From a virus: a stretch of 64,000 bases of DNA. The stretch lies in the IMG/VR virus record IMGVR_UViG_3300042731_006431, positions 1 to 64,000 of that record, one strand, 5' to 3'. The translations under genes and the position numbers were made by a program. The notes beneath the pieces are model-generated. The model saw nothing but the letters and a program-made list of their open reading frames with translations. It did no database searches and was not told the origin of the DNA. Positions 1 through 7,184 of the stretch are shown one piece after another. Within the stretch, counting starts at the first letter, position 1; every line of letters starts with the position of its first letter.

Positions 1-1
1 A

Positions 2-271
2 TACGACTATTACAGTAAATTGCTAAAACGTAATAGTGATGTCACTACCTCAATACGCAAAACAATAAATAAAATAAATGAAATTGTTAATACCAGCGTG
101 CAAGCTGATGAAGTAATGATGCTTTCCAAATCAATAGAATCTCTCTCCAAATCTCTTACCGAAGTAACAAAAAGCGCAATGGCTATCTATCATGTACGTC
201 CACAAAATAAATACGATGTATCTCCTAATGATGAGGACGATGATGATATGGAAGTTGTTGCACTAAGTTAA
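2..271 (+). CDS. Partial acidic-tailed helical protein (5' end off window)
   Basis: The reading frame is open to the first base, so the true start lies upstream; the TTG at 20 is not needed. The visible 90 residues are mostly helical with regular Leu/Ile spacing (coiled-coil-like) and end in a very acidic run (DEDDDD) before VVALS. It is followed by a 70-base gap with a strong inverted repeat and no close downstream gene overlap, so it looks like the last gene of an upstream operon. A helical protein with an acidic tail would fit a small terminase or a chaperone, but nothing in the sequence proves either. Function unknown. Confidence 0.6.
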   Translation, partial: YDYYSKLLKRNSDVTTSIRKTINKINEIVNTSVQADEVMMLSKSIESLSKSLTEVTKSAMAIYHVRPQNKYDVSPNDEDDDDMEVVALS

Positions 272-295
272 ATTTAAAATATTTTACACGACCAA

Positions 296-333
296 CCTAA
301 ATTTAATTATCTTTTGGTTATATTAAATTTAGG
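296..333 (+). promoter_or_regulatory. 12-bp hairpin covering the ribosome binding site
   Basis: Arms CCTAAATTTAAT (296-307) and ATTAAATTTAGG (322-333) pair perfectly across a 14-base loop. The 3' arm ends in AGG, which is the first part of the AGGAG ribosome binding site of the gene starting at 342. In RNA this hairpin would hide the SD site; as DNA it is an operator-like inverted repeat. There is no U-tract, so it is not a normal terminator. Confidence 0.55.
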
Positions 334-341
334 AGATTATT

Positions 342-719
342 ATGAGCGAGATTATTAAAAAAATTGAAGAGTTTGACAAAGATTACGCCGGTTATAAAAT
401 AACCACCGATAAGCAGATAATAACGTTTAGTATCTATAATAATCAGTGTTGTTGTGAATCGTACGGTTATTTGAGCTCTGATGAGTTTTTAGATAATTTT
501 ATAGGAGCAGAACTGCTGTCGATTAAACGAGTTGAAAGTGTAGATGGTATCATAAACAGTTATGAACTTAACGATTTAGATTGTGGTGATGCAATTTTTA
601 TTAATGTTGAAACCTCGGAGGGGTTGCTTCAATTCGCTGTGTACAACGCGCATAACGGATACTATGGACACAGTGTAAAATTAGAATCTATGCAGCTAAA
701 ATTTGAGGATTGTATTTAA
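342..719 (+). CDS. Hypothetical protein, 125 aa
   Basis: Starts at ATG after AGGAG (331-335) with good spacing. The protein is soluble, acidic and beta/alpha mixed, with two adjacent cysteines (QCCCES, about residue 37) and no signal peptide or membrane segment. It heads a rightward run of small genes. Its ribosome site lies in the arm of the hairpin at 296-333, so translation may be controlled. I do not recognise the family. Confidence 0.75.
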   Translation: MSEIIKKIEEFDKDYAGYKITTDKQIITFSIYNNQCCCESYGYLSSDEFLDNFIGAELLSIKRVESVDGIINSYELNDLDCGDAIFINVETSEGLLQFAVYNAHNGYYGHSVKLESMQLKFEDCI

Positions 720-745
720 AAAATATATGATTTAGGAGGCAATTT

Positions 746-961
746 ATGAATTTAGTATCAAACTTAGTATTTTATCAACCTCATATTTTTGTATGTTCTA
801 TTTTTTTAATTATCTCGGGTGTTTCTTTGTTGTTTACTCTTGTGGGTTATATGGAGGGTTTTACAAGTAAATATCCTTTTATAATATCAATTATTGGTTT
901 TGTAGGTAATAGTATTCTTTGGTTAATTTTTATGTGGTTAGCTTATATTGTAAAAACATGA
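746..961 (+). CDS. Small two-pass membrane protein
   Basis: A 71-residue protein with GGAGG 5' of its ATG. Two hydrophobic segments, about residues 13-35 and 44-68, are joined by a short polar loop containing EGFTSKY. It has no recognisable catalytic motif. Holin-like topology is possible, but it is far from the endolysin and lies among early-type small genes, so a membrane-modifying or superinfection-exclusion role is equally possible. Function unknown. Confidence 0.7.
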   Translation: MNLVSNLVFYQPHIFVCSIFLIISGVSLLFTLVGYMEGFTSKYPFIISIIGFVGNSILWLIFMWLAYIVKT

Positions 962-992
962 TGACAATAATAAATATAGAAGGAGACATTTT

Positions 993-1469
993 ATGAAAGT
1001 AGTAATTAACAAATGTTTTGGTGGGTACAGCTTGAGTGATAAAGCAATTAACTTGCTATACCAAAGATTAAATTTGTCGTATGATGATGTAAAATGGAAA
1101 TATGGTCGCGCTTCTAACTTATCTATAAGAAGCAATAAAGAATTGATTGAAGTCATAGTAAACCCCGAAACCTTAACTCCAGTCTATTGTGGAAGTGCCG
1201 ACTCAATCGAACTAATAGAATCTGAAAAGAGATATAAGCTGTGGGAAGTTATAACGGCCATTCAGAATGACCATAAAAAGAAATTTGTTGGACGACTAAG
1301 CTATTTTAAAGATGAAGAAATTACTTTATATTGGGATGAAAGATCTAACACTGATGAGACTATTTGGATGCATAGAAAATCTAAATCTGGGGAAGCTTTT
1401 TGTAGGCTATTTTATACAACTATTTACGCAGAAGATCAGCAATCAGAATGGATTGAGGTAAAAGAATGA
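993..1469 (+). CDS. Hypothetical protein with MKVVIN N-terminus
   Basis: 158 residues after a GGAG site. The N-terminus MKVVINKCFGGYSLSDKA is a motif common at the start of phage proteins of unknown function; a second copy starts the gene at 5658. The C-terminal part (ESEKRYKLWEVITAI ... WIEVKE) resembles the genes at 1689 and 41784, which carry the same EKxYxxxEV pattern and a terminal W-x-EVKE-like ending. So this gene looks like an N-terminal module joined to a shared C-terminal module. Its stop overlaps the next ATG (ATGA), suggesting translational coupling. Function unknown. Confidence 0.8.
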   Translation: MKVVINKCFGGYSLSDKAINLLYQRLNLSYDDVKWKYGRASNLSIRSNKELIEVIVNPETLTPVYCGSADSIELIESEKRYKLWEVITAIQNDHKKKFVGRLSYFKDEEITLYWDERSNTDETIWMHRKSKSGEAFCRLFYTTIYAEDQQSEWIEVKE

Positions 1470-1678
1470 ACAAAATCGAGAAAAGAAATTTAACTTTATG
1501 GGTTTATGATGGATGTCATCACGAAAAAAAATTTCCAGGTGAATTTGATAGTGCACATCCAGAAAAACCTATTGGTAACGTTACTATCTATAATGTTGTT
1601 ATAGATCAAGATTTTGATTATAGATTTCATGATTTTTTGGGAAAAATACAAAAATTAGCAGAAGAAACTCTGTATTAA
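1466..1678 (+). CDS. Hypothetical protein, 70 aa
   Basis: Start ATG overlaps the stop of the preceding gene by four bases. A short soluble protein with a His/Lys-rich patch (CHHEKKFPG) near residue 17 and an acidic C-terminal half. No cysteine pair that would make a zinc site. I do not recognise it; overlap and strand place it in the same transcript as its neighbours. Confidence 0.7.
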   Translation: MNKIEKRNLTLWVYDGCHHEKKFPGEFDSAHPEKPIGNVTIYNVVIDQDFDYRFHDFLGKIQKLAEETLY

Positions 1679-1688
1679 AGGTGAAAAA

Positions 1689-2090
1689 ATGAAATTAAAA
1701 GCAGATCAAGAATATATTTATTATTTAGCATACCCTTCCAATTCTGTTTGGGCAAATGATTTTCTTTATAGAAAAGATTTGGGGTATATAATTTATCGGG
1801 ATTGGTCACAATATGATATGGTTATACCTGATCCCGAAACAAATTATTTAACCAATTGCCCCGCTGGCACTCTTGAACTTGATGAACCAGAAAAACAGTA
1901 CACAACACTTGAAGCCGTTAAATTAGTGATGGAAGAGCGTAGGGAGTTTTATCCTATCGAATTAAATAGGAAGGCAAGCAAAGATTATATATGTAAGAGT
2001 GAAAATGGCTCTGTTGCTTGGGATAGAGGTGGAATTTTAGTAATGACAGCATATCAATTTAAAAGAAAATGGGTAGAAAAGAAGGGTTGA
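1689..2090 (+). CDS. Hypothetical protein, EPEKxYTxxEA family
   Basis: 133 residues, ATG preceded by AAAGGTG. The block LELDEPEKQYTTLEAVK (about residues 63-79) matches closely LELDEPEKEYTFYEVLK in the leftward gene at 41784-42170, and more loosely the gene at 993. Both paralogs end in a W-x-E-[VK]K tail. The spread of one domain over three loci on both strands indicates duplication within this phage lineage. No catalytic motif is visible; a binding or scaffold role is only a guess. Confidence 0.78.
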   Translation: MKLKADQEYIYYLAYPSNSVWANDFLYRKDLGYIIYRDWSQYDMVIPDPETNYLTNCPAGTLELDEPEKQYTTLEAVKLVMEERREFYPIELNRKASKDYICKSENGSVAWDRGGILVMTAYQFKRKWVEKKG

Positions 2091-2092
2091 AC

Positions 2093-2446
2093 ATGGAATA
2101 TATCGATTTAATACATGATATAGATTGGGAATTTTTAAATTCTCATCATGTTTATCTAAAATTAATTAAGTTTAATTTATATGAAATGATATTTGATTTA
2201 TATAAAATGACATTTGATTATGATTTTAGTTCATCAAGGATTATGTATGATTTTGATAATCTTTTATTTGATCGGCAATTAACTATCAATAAAAATAGCA
2301 TGGTTGAAAATATAACATCACTTAATGATATAAAACAAAGTAAACAAATGTTATATTTTAAAATATTGTGGAGTAATAAATATAAAAATTTTATTGGGAA
2401 AGAAAAGCCCCGAAAAATTAATCGAAAAAAATGGACTAATTTTTAG
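2093..2446 (+). CDS. Hypothetical Asp/Tyr-rich protein, 117 aa
   Basis: I chose ATG 2093, which follows AGAAGGG, rather than an upstream in-frame start inside the previous gene. The protein is rich in Tyr, Phe, Asp and Lys, with an internal near-repeat (YEMIFDLYKMTFDYDF) and a basic tail (KEKPRKINRKKW). It ends an operon: its stop is followed by a hairpin and a true terminator. Not recognised. Confidence 0.7.
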   Translation: MEYIDLIHDIDWEFLNSHHVYLKLIKFNLYEMIFDLYKMTFDYDFSSSRIMYDFDNLLFDRQLTINKNSMVENITSLNDIKQSKQMLYFKILWSNKYKNFIGKEKPRKINRKKWTNF

Positions 2447-2449
2447 TCA

Positions 2450-2468
2450 GTCTCTATGTTGTAGAGAC
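2450..2468 (+). other. 7-bp hairpin after the gene
   Basis: GTCTCTA (2450-2456) and TAGAGAC (2462-2468) pair perfectly across a 5-base loop, four bases after a stop codon. The bases downstream are A/T-rich but not a clean U-run, so it may be a 3'-end stabiliser or processing site working with the stronger terminator at 2518. Confidence 0.4.
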
Positions 2469-2517
2469 AATTAATAAAATCTATTTTTATTATTTTATTC
2501 GAAAAATATATGTGCTT

Positions 2518-2550
2518 TTCACCCATCAGTAACGTGGTGGGTGAATTTTT
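2518..2550 (+). terminator. Rho-independent terminator
   Basis: An 11-bp stem, TTCACCCATCA / TGGTGGGTGAA with one G-U pair and loop GTAACG, followed at once by TTTTT (2546-2550). It closes the first transcript, and the next gene starts 12 bases later, so partial read-through is likely. Confidence 0.85.
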
Positions 2551-2561
2551 AAGAGGCTGAG

Positions 2562-2873
2562 ATGTACGATTATAACAATAGAGATTTTAAGATTCAAACT
2601 GTATATGGTTATATCGATAGATATGAAAAAAAATGTTATATAGAGTATAGAGACGGTTCAGTATATTGCGGTTATATTGATGGTTTTGATAAAAAACCAT
2701 ATTTAGGTATGAATTTACATGATTTTAGATGTCTTGAAAATAAGATAGAAGAGTTAAACGGAATTATAAACGAAAAGAATGATGAGATTAGAAGGATAAA
2801 ACGAGGACGCAATATTTTGTTACGTAACTATAGAAAATTTGTTAAAATATTGAAGGGTATTGGTAAGGAATGA
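2562..2873 (+). CDS. Hypothetical coiled-coil protein, 103 aa
   Basis: ATG follows GAGGCTGAG. Residues 1-50 are Tyr/Lys-rich and beta-like (two YGYIDRYE / CGYIDGFD-type strands); residues 60-85 form a likely coiled coil (LENKIEELNGIINEKNDEI); the end is basic (RRIKRGRN). Its stop overlaps the next start (ATGA). Not recognised; a small nucleic-acid-binding or oligomeric accessory protein would fit the charge pattern. Confidence 0.72.
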   Translation: MYDYNNRDFKIQTVYGYIDRYEKKCYIEYRDGSVYCGYIDGFDKKPYLGMNLHDFRCLENKIEELNGIINEKNDEIRRIKRGRNILLRNYRKFVKILKGIGKE

Positions 2874-3070
2874 ACTGGCTTAACATTATAAAAACATGCA
2901 CAGATCAAGTATCACAATTGCCTGATAATCATTACTATAAACAAATCATCCTTGATGCATGTAACCGATGGTATGGTGATAATCAAGATGGCAGTATAAA
3001 TACACCACCTAAGAGTGAAAAAGATAGAGCAAATTTGTTTAAATGTTTTATTAGTAAGTTGGAGGAGTAA
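2870..3070 (+). CDS. Hypothetical protein, 66 aa
   Basis: Overlaps the preceding stop by four bases. A short soluble protein, helical at both ends, with an N-terminal MNWLNIIKTC stretch that could lie on a membrane. Co-transcribed with the 315-residue gene that follows four bases later. Function unknown. Confidence 0.65.
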   Translation: MNWLNIIKTCTDQVSQLPDNHYYKQIILDACNRWYGDNQDGSINTPPKSEKDRANLFKCFISKLEE

Positions 3071-3074
3071 GTAA

Positions 3075-4022
3075 ATGAAAACATTAGAGTTATCTGAACA
3101 TTTAGAAAGATCGAAACTAATCATTGAACCTGATAAAAGAATAGAGGAAAAAGCAACCATTGAAGAGCCAAAAATTTATGGTTATAAATCGGATGAGATA
3201 ATTGAGTATGAAAACAAAATTAAAACAGAAAATAAAAAAATAAAAATAGAAAACGCTTTATTAACCCGAAAAGAACCGTATTTATTTAAACCTCATCTAT
3301 TAAATAAATCTTATTGTGCTTTATATAAAGAAATAATAGATATTTTAGAATTAAACCACATACGATATACAGTCATAACAAGAGAAGAATATCAAAATAT
3401 TTTTAATAAATGTGTTGTGTATCCAAAAAGTGAGATTGAAGGAATTTTTAAAGTTAAACTGCCCGACGAGATAACTGGCTTAAAGTTGCCACTATGGATG
3501 ACTTACTCTATTTATAGTAATTTCTGGAGTGACAAAAAGCCCTATGTATTAGATATAATTCCTAAAACAAATTATTTAAAAACAGTAATATATAATTATT
3601 ATACCAGTGAAACAACTTCATTTAAGAACTTTACCTCAGACCGTTACACCGTGTGGGATTATCCAGAAGAGTTATATACAGACGAATTACAATATAATGA
3701 TTTAGGTTGCAAACCAGGTAATAACAATAAAAAATTATCTTTTTATATCAACCCAGAAACAATACCAATAGTGCCTAAACGGCTAAATCATATAATAGAA
3801 TTAATACCAGACTACAGAAAAAGAGGAATTCACATAGGGTTTATGCCTGGTTATAAAACAGAACTGAATTCTTTTAGAGAGCCACAGACACTCGAATTTA
3901 TTGATGACCCATTTATTTATTTTGAAAGTGTTGAGAAGTTTAGTGCAAGCGACGACCCTATTATAGTTTTTGGATGGTGGAATAAGAGCGGGTCAAGTTT
4001 AGATATATACAATAATGAATAG
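3075..4022 (+). CDS. Large unknown protein, paralog of the 54671 gene
   Basis: 315 residues with GGAGGAG upstream. It shares several long blocks with the gene at 54671-55579: the start (M-x-TLELS), a central block around IRYTVITREEYQNIFNK, KLPLWMT, VPIVPKRLNHIIELIPD, HIGFMPGY, and the end DDPIIVFGWWNKS. The two are clear paralogs 51 kb apart. It is soluble with a Lys/Glu-rich linker at residues 30-70 and no membrane segment. No known catalytic motif is visible. Conservation concentrates in the C-terminal two thirds, which suggests one folded domain after a variable N-terminal tail. Confidence 0.85.
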   Translation: MKTLELSEHLERSKLIIEPDKRIEEKATIEEPKIYGYKSDEIIEYENKIKTENKKIKIENALLTRKEPYLFKPHLLNKSYCALYKEIIDILELNHIRYTVITREEYQNIFNKCVVYPKSEIEGIFKVKLPDEITGLKLPLWMTYSIYSNFWSDKKPYVLDIIPKTNYLKTVIYNYYTSETTSFKNFTSDRYTVWDYPEELYTDELQYNDLGCKPGNNNKKLSFYINPETIPIVPKRLNHIIELIPDYRKRGIHIGFMPGYKTELNSFREPQTLEFIDDPFIYFESVEKFSASDDPIIVFGWWNKSGSSLDIYNNE

Positions 4023-4036
4023 TTTCAATTGGAGGA

Positions 4037-4258
4037 ATGATGGAAAATGCAAACGAATCAGTTATGGATGTTGTTATAAAAACATTAGAAATCAATAACG
4101 ACGCTATTGAAAGGTTAAGGAAAATAATGACAGTATTAGTATTTTTACTTGGTATACTATTATATATATTAGGCATTGAAGTCGGCATAAAATACCAAAA
4201 AAGTAAGTGTAAACTTGGAAAGTGTAAGTATTACACTCCTACTTGGTTTAATGATTGA
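4037..4258 (+). CDS. Single-pass membrane protein, 73 aa
   Basis: Two adjacent ATG codons follow GGAGGA; either can start. One hydrophobic segment, about residues 32-52 (MTVLVFLLGILLYILGIEVG), is followed by a Lys/Cys-rich tail with CKLGKCKYY. The tail's paired cysteines could bind metal or form a disulfide. Part of a run of small genes with short gaps. Function unknown. Confidence 0.68.
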   Translation: MMENANESVMDVVIKTLEINNDAIERLRKIMTVLVFLLGILLYILGIEVGIKYQKSKCKLGKCKYYTPTWFND

Positions 4259-4267
4259 GGATAAATT

Positions 4268-4504
4268 ATGGAATTATCAAATGTAGTAAAGCGATACTTA
4301 AATTCTAAGAAGAGCATAAAACGATTTTGTGTAAAAAGATATAAGACTACATGTACAAAGGAAAAACTATCAAAATATAAAAATTTTAGTTGTTTCAAAT
4401 TTACATTCTATGAGGAGATGTTGTATTATGATATATCATATGTGGATAAAAAAACAGGTGAATATCTTTATGGTAAGGGTGTGATTGATTTTACAAAGGA
4501 GTAA
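4268..4504 (+). CDS. Hypothetical basic protein, 78 aa
   Basis: ATG 9 bases after the preceding stop, with weak SD (GAGGAT). N-terminal half strongly basic (Lys/Arg with two Cys), C-terminal half beta-like (YYDISYVDKKTGEYLYG). A nucleic-acid-binding role would fit the charge, but no motif supports it. Ends in KE next to the GGAG used by the following small gene. Confidence 0.62.
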   Translation: MELSNVVKRYLNSKKSIKRFCVKRYKTTCTKEKLSKYKNFSCFKFTFYEEMLYYDISYVDKKTGEYLYGKGVIDFTKE

Positions 4505-4507
4505 GTT

Positions 4508-4651
4508 GTGAAAGAAAATAAAAAAGAATTGACGGAAGAACAAAAGAAAATACTTATTGACTTCCATAACAAAATCGTTGATTCACAAATAGATATGGAG
4601 CCAGAAATGATCAAGATATTAGATGATAATTTCTGGGAGTCATTAGCATGA
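4508..4651 (+). CDS. Small acidic protein, GTG start, 47 aa
   Basis: A short frame beginning at GTG 4508, six bases after AAGGAG, with no stop until TGA 4649-4651. The stop overlaps the next gene's ATG (ATGA), which is typical of translated coupled genes here. The product is highly charged and helical (KKELTEEQKKILIDFHNK), with a conserved-looking end FWESLA. Too short for a family call, but spacing, SD and coupling support expression. Confidence 0.6.
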   Translation: MKENKKELTEEQKKILIDFHNKIVDSQIDMEPEMIKILDDNFWESLA

Positions 4652-5004
4652 GTAAAGCGAGTAAAATACTAAGAAATTTAGCTAATAAAATAGATGATAT
4701 GTCACCAGATGAATTTGAGAAAAATTTTGGAAAAAATGTTGATATATCAAATTATATAGGAGTGGTGATGGATGATCAAATTAAACAAGCTGATGAAATA
4801 TTAAATAGACTAAATTATTGGTTTGTGCCTGGAAAAGGTTATATGCATATTTCTTATATGCATGATATAGATTATGAAAAAGCTGGTTTAAACAAAAATA
4901 ACCTTAAGACATGTATTAATTGTGGTTTAAGATTTATGCCAGATGAAATATTAGATGATGATAGCCCGTATTGTTGTGGAGAATGTGATCAATATCGAAT
5001 ATAG
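4648..5004 (+). CDS. Zinc-ribbon protein, 118 aa
   Basis: The N-terminal half is helical and acidic (residues 1-55). The C-terminus has CINC (Cys 89 and 92) and CCGEC (Cys 109/110 and 113), together a four-cysteine zinc ribbon. Such small ribbons bind nucleic acid or a protein partner; nothing shows which. Coupled to the 47-residue gene upstream. Function unknown. Confidence 0.75.
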   Translation: MSKASKILRNLANKIDDMSPDEFEKNFGKNVDISNYIGVVMDDQIKQADEILNRLNYWFVPGKGYMHISYMHDIDYEKAGLNKNNLKTCINCGLRFMPDEILDDDSPYCCGECDQYRI

Positions 5005-5013
5005 GAGTAAGTG

Positions 5014-5418
5014 ATGATTAATGACCGTACTTTTAATAAGTTGATAGATCTTGTATCTTTTATACTCGTTAAAGAACATGAAGGTTTAACTTATGATGAA
5101 CTATGCGAAAAAATAAGATTTTTAAACGATTGCTTTTATGAAGAATATCATGATTTTATAATTTGTTATGATATTTGGTGGGATGAAATAGGAATTTCAC
5201 CAAGCGATGAAGAAGTTTTATTATATTTAAAAAAGTTAGTTGAAAGAAGTTCTGAAATTTCTAAACATCGTAAACGAATTTTTGAGGAAAGATTTAGTAT
5301 GTATGATGGTAAAATTCATGACTGGAATACATATGGTGAATTTAACAGCGCTGAGATTGAATTGATAGATAGACGATTATATTTAATTAAAGGGGATGAG
5401 AATGGAAAAAACAATTGA
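5014..5418 (+). CDS. Hypothetical acidic helical protein
   Basis: Start is either GTG 5011 or ATG 5014; ATG 5014 sits at better distance from AGGAG. The protein (134 residues) is soluble, acidic, rich in Glu/Tyr/Asp and predicted helical throughout, with no Cys/His cluster. Its 3' end overlaps the next gene. Not recognised. Confidence 0.7.
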   Translation: MINDRTFNKLIDLVSFILVKEHEGLTYDELCEKIRFLNDCFYEEYHDFIICYDIWWDEIGISPSDEEVLLYLKKLVERSSEISKHRKRIFEERFSMYDGKIHDWNTYGEFNSAEIELIDRRLYLIKGDENGKNN

Positions 5419-5674
5419 TGACAACGATATAAAATACAAGTACTGGTATTGTCCATGTAAGATATTTACAAAAGACAAGGGGGTGGGAATGACAGAGATA
5501 TGGAGGAAAGAACCAGAAGATTTAAATGAATATGAAAAAGTAAAAAATATTAAGGATTTTATCAAAAATAATGATAGCAATATAAAAAGTGTATATGTTC
5601 TTAATTGGATTGAAGTATCAAAAGATGCTTATGAAGCTGCAGCAAAAAGGTATCACAATGAAAGTAGTAATTAA
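5402..5674 (+). CDS. Hypothetical protein, 90 aa
   Basis: ATG 5402 is chosen because AGGGG (5391-5395) lies at proper distance; the ATG at 5396 touches it. Contains a CPCK pair near residue 17 and an alternating Lys/Glu helix in the middle. Its end overlaps the start of the gene at 5658 by 17 bases in another frame. Function unknown. Confidence 0.65.
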   Translation: MEKTIDDNDIKYKYWYCPCKIFTKDKGVGMTEIWRKEPEDLNEYEKVKNIKDFIKNNDSNIKSVYVLNWIEVSKDAYEAAAKRYHNESSN

Positions 5675-5963
5675 CGGATATTTTGGCTGGTTTAACTTGC
5701 CTTATGAAATAAAAGAGATATTAGAAAATAAATATCCTGAATTATATAATCAATTTATTGGAGATGGTGATAGCCCTTCATTTAGATCTAATCCAATACT
5801 TATAGATCTTGTAGAAAAATATTTAGAATCTGATATTTGTGATACATGTTATAAAGAAAATTTATATATAATAGAAATACCAGACGGCATAAATTTTGTT
5901 ATATTTAATTATGATGGAGTTGAAACCATTGTTGAAGTTGGTTATTATTGGCCTAAAGATTAA
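5658..5963 (+). CDS. MKVVIN-family hypothetical protein
   Basis: Start set at ATG 5658 because the protein then opens with MKVVINGYFGWFNLPYEI, matching the motif that opens the gene at 993. Upstream in-frame Met codons lie inside the previous gene and lack an SD site, while this ATG follows AAAAGG. 101 residues, acidic, with an ESDICDTCYKE cysteine pair. The MKVVIN motif is widespread at phage protein starts, but its role is unknown. Confidence 0.75.
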   Translation: MKVVINGYFGWFNLPYEIKEILENKYPELYNQFIGDGDSPSFRSNPILIDLVEKYLESDICDTCYKENLYIIEIPDGINFVIFNYDGVETIVEVGYYWPKD

Positions 5964-5977
5964 TTTGTGAGGTTCGT

Positions 5978-6508
5978 ATGAATGAATACACTAAAATAAA
6001 ATCAACTAATTCATATTTAGAGTGCGAATGTCCTATTTGTGGGAAAAGTGAATTTTCATTTGATGTGAATTTTCATTTTTCTAAAACTGAGGTAAAAGAT
6101 TATATATGGTCTTGTGATCGTTGTTTACACAGAATAGAATTTGTATGTAATCCAAATAAAGATATATTATGGAAAGATCTGGGCAAACAAAATGAATTAA
6201 AACTTGTTGTCCTAAAAATAGATTTGGAAAAACCGTTGTATGTATTAGTAGAAGATAGATATTGCTCTGGAGAGGTCAAAGATACTAAATATTACTACGA
6301 AGAACACACATGTCCTACTAATGTGACTCATGATATAATTAAATACGTGTATGATAATGATGATGATCCACATGGAATATTTGAATTTGTAGCTTGCATA
6401 CCAACAACTCATGATGAAATGGGAAATATTAAGGATGATTGGAATTCAAAAGAAATATCACAGTTTTTTACTTCAAAATTCAATAATCAAAAATATTTGT
6501 TTGGTTAA
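5978..6508 (+). CDS. Zinc-ribbon hypothetical protein, 176 aa
   Basis: N-terminal zinc ribbon: CECPICG (Cys 16, 18, 21) and CDRC (Cys 46, 49), with beta strands between. The remaining 120 residues are acidic and beta-rich with several His. Ribbons of this type sit on many phage proteins that contact nucleic acid or RNA polymerase; no specific role can be claimed. SD is GTGAGG. Confidence 0.75.
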   Translation: MNEYTKIKSTNSYLECECPICGKSEFSFDVNFHFSKTEVKDYIWSCDRCLHRIEFVCNPNKDILWKDLGKQNELKLVVLKIDLEKPLYVLVEDRYCSGEVKDTKYYYEEHTCPTNVTHDIIKYVYDNDDDPHGIFEFVACIPTTHDEMGNIKDDWNSKEISQFFTSKFNNQKYLFG

Positions 6509-6532
6509 ATCTAATTATATAGTGAGGTTTAT

Positions 6533-6916
6533 ATGAGATTAACAGATGAGCAATTTATCCGAATTAAGGATATTTTAAAAAATCCTTATAGTTTGATTAC
6601 ATATAATGAAGAGACTGATAAAATGTATTGGAAAGAAAAATTGAGGTCAAGTCTTGATAAAGAAATCAGTAGTGTTTATACTAAAAAAATAGTAATAGAA
6701 AATGGTAACATGCTTTTAACATTTGAATACAACATATCTAATGATATAGTAAATACAGAAATAGATTATATACACGGAAAATTATTAATAGGTGATGACC
6801 CTATTTATGTCACTGATGAACAAATTAATGAATTGTTTGAAGCTTTTAATCGGAGTTTGCCGGTACGTAAAAAACACTTTGAAACACTTAAGGAAATGAA
6901 TATAAATTACCAATAG
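6533..6916 (+). CDS. Hypothetical protein, 127 aa
   Basis: ATG preceded by GTGAGG. Soluble; helical ends with a central beta section (KIVIENGNMLLTFEY). No cysteines and no known motif. It lies in the same tight rightward series. Not recognised. Confidence 0.7.
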   Translation: MRLTDEQFIRIKDILKNPYSLITYNEETDKMYWKEKLRSSLDKEISSVYTKKIVIENGNMLLTFEYNISNDIVNTEIDYIHGKLLIGDDPIYVTDEQINELFEAFNRSLPVRKKHFETLKEMNINYQ

Positions 6917-6924
6917 GGGGAGTT

Positions 6925-7176
6925 ATGAAAGTATTAAAAGAAATACCCAAATTTATTTTGCAATCTATAATAATATTGATTGGGTTGTGGGGTGCGTTTT
7001 GTTCAGTAGTATTTTTTGTGATAATATTCTGGTATTTATTGAGTTTTACAAGTATAATAGATGTATATAATGGACCTTCAGGTCAAGAATTTGCAAGTTA
7101 TTTTTTTATGGGTGCATTTTCTTTTTTGTTATTTTTTGTTTTTAGTTTTATATATAATGAGATATACAAAAAATAG
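6925..7176 (+). CDS. Two-pass membrane protein, 83 aa
   Basis: ATG follows GGGGGAG. Two long hydrophobic segments, about residues 10-38 and 58-78, separated by a loop with TSIIDVYNGPSG. Small and aromatic-rich at the membrane borders. Topology is holin-like, but the recognised lysis genes are 25 kb away. Function unknown. Confidence 0.7.
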   Translation: MKVLKEIPKFILQSIIILIGLWGAFCSVVFFVIIFWYLLSFTSIIDVYNGPSGQEFASYFFMGAFSFLLFFVFSFIYNEIYKK

Positions 7177-7184
7177 GGGTTTAT

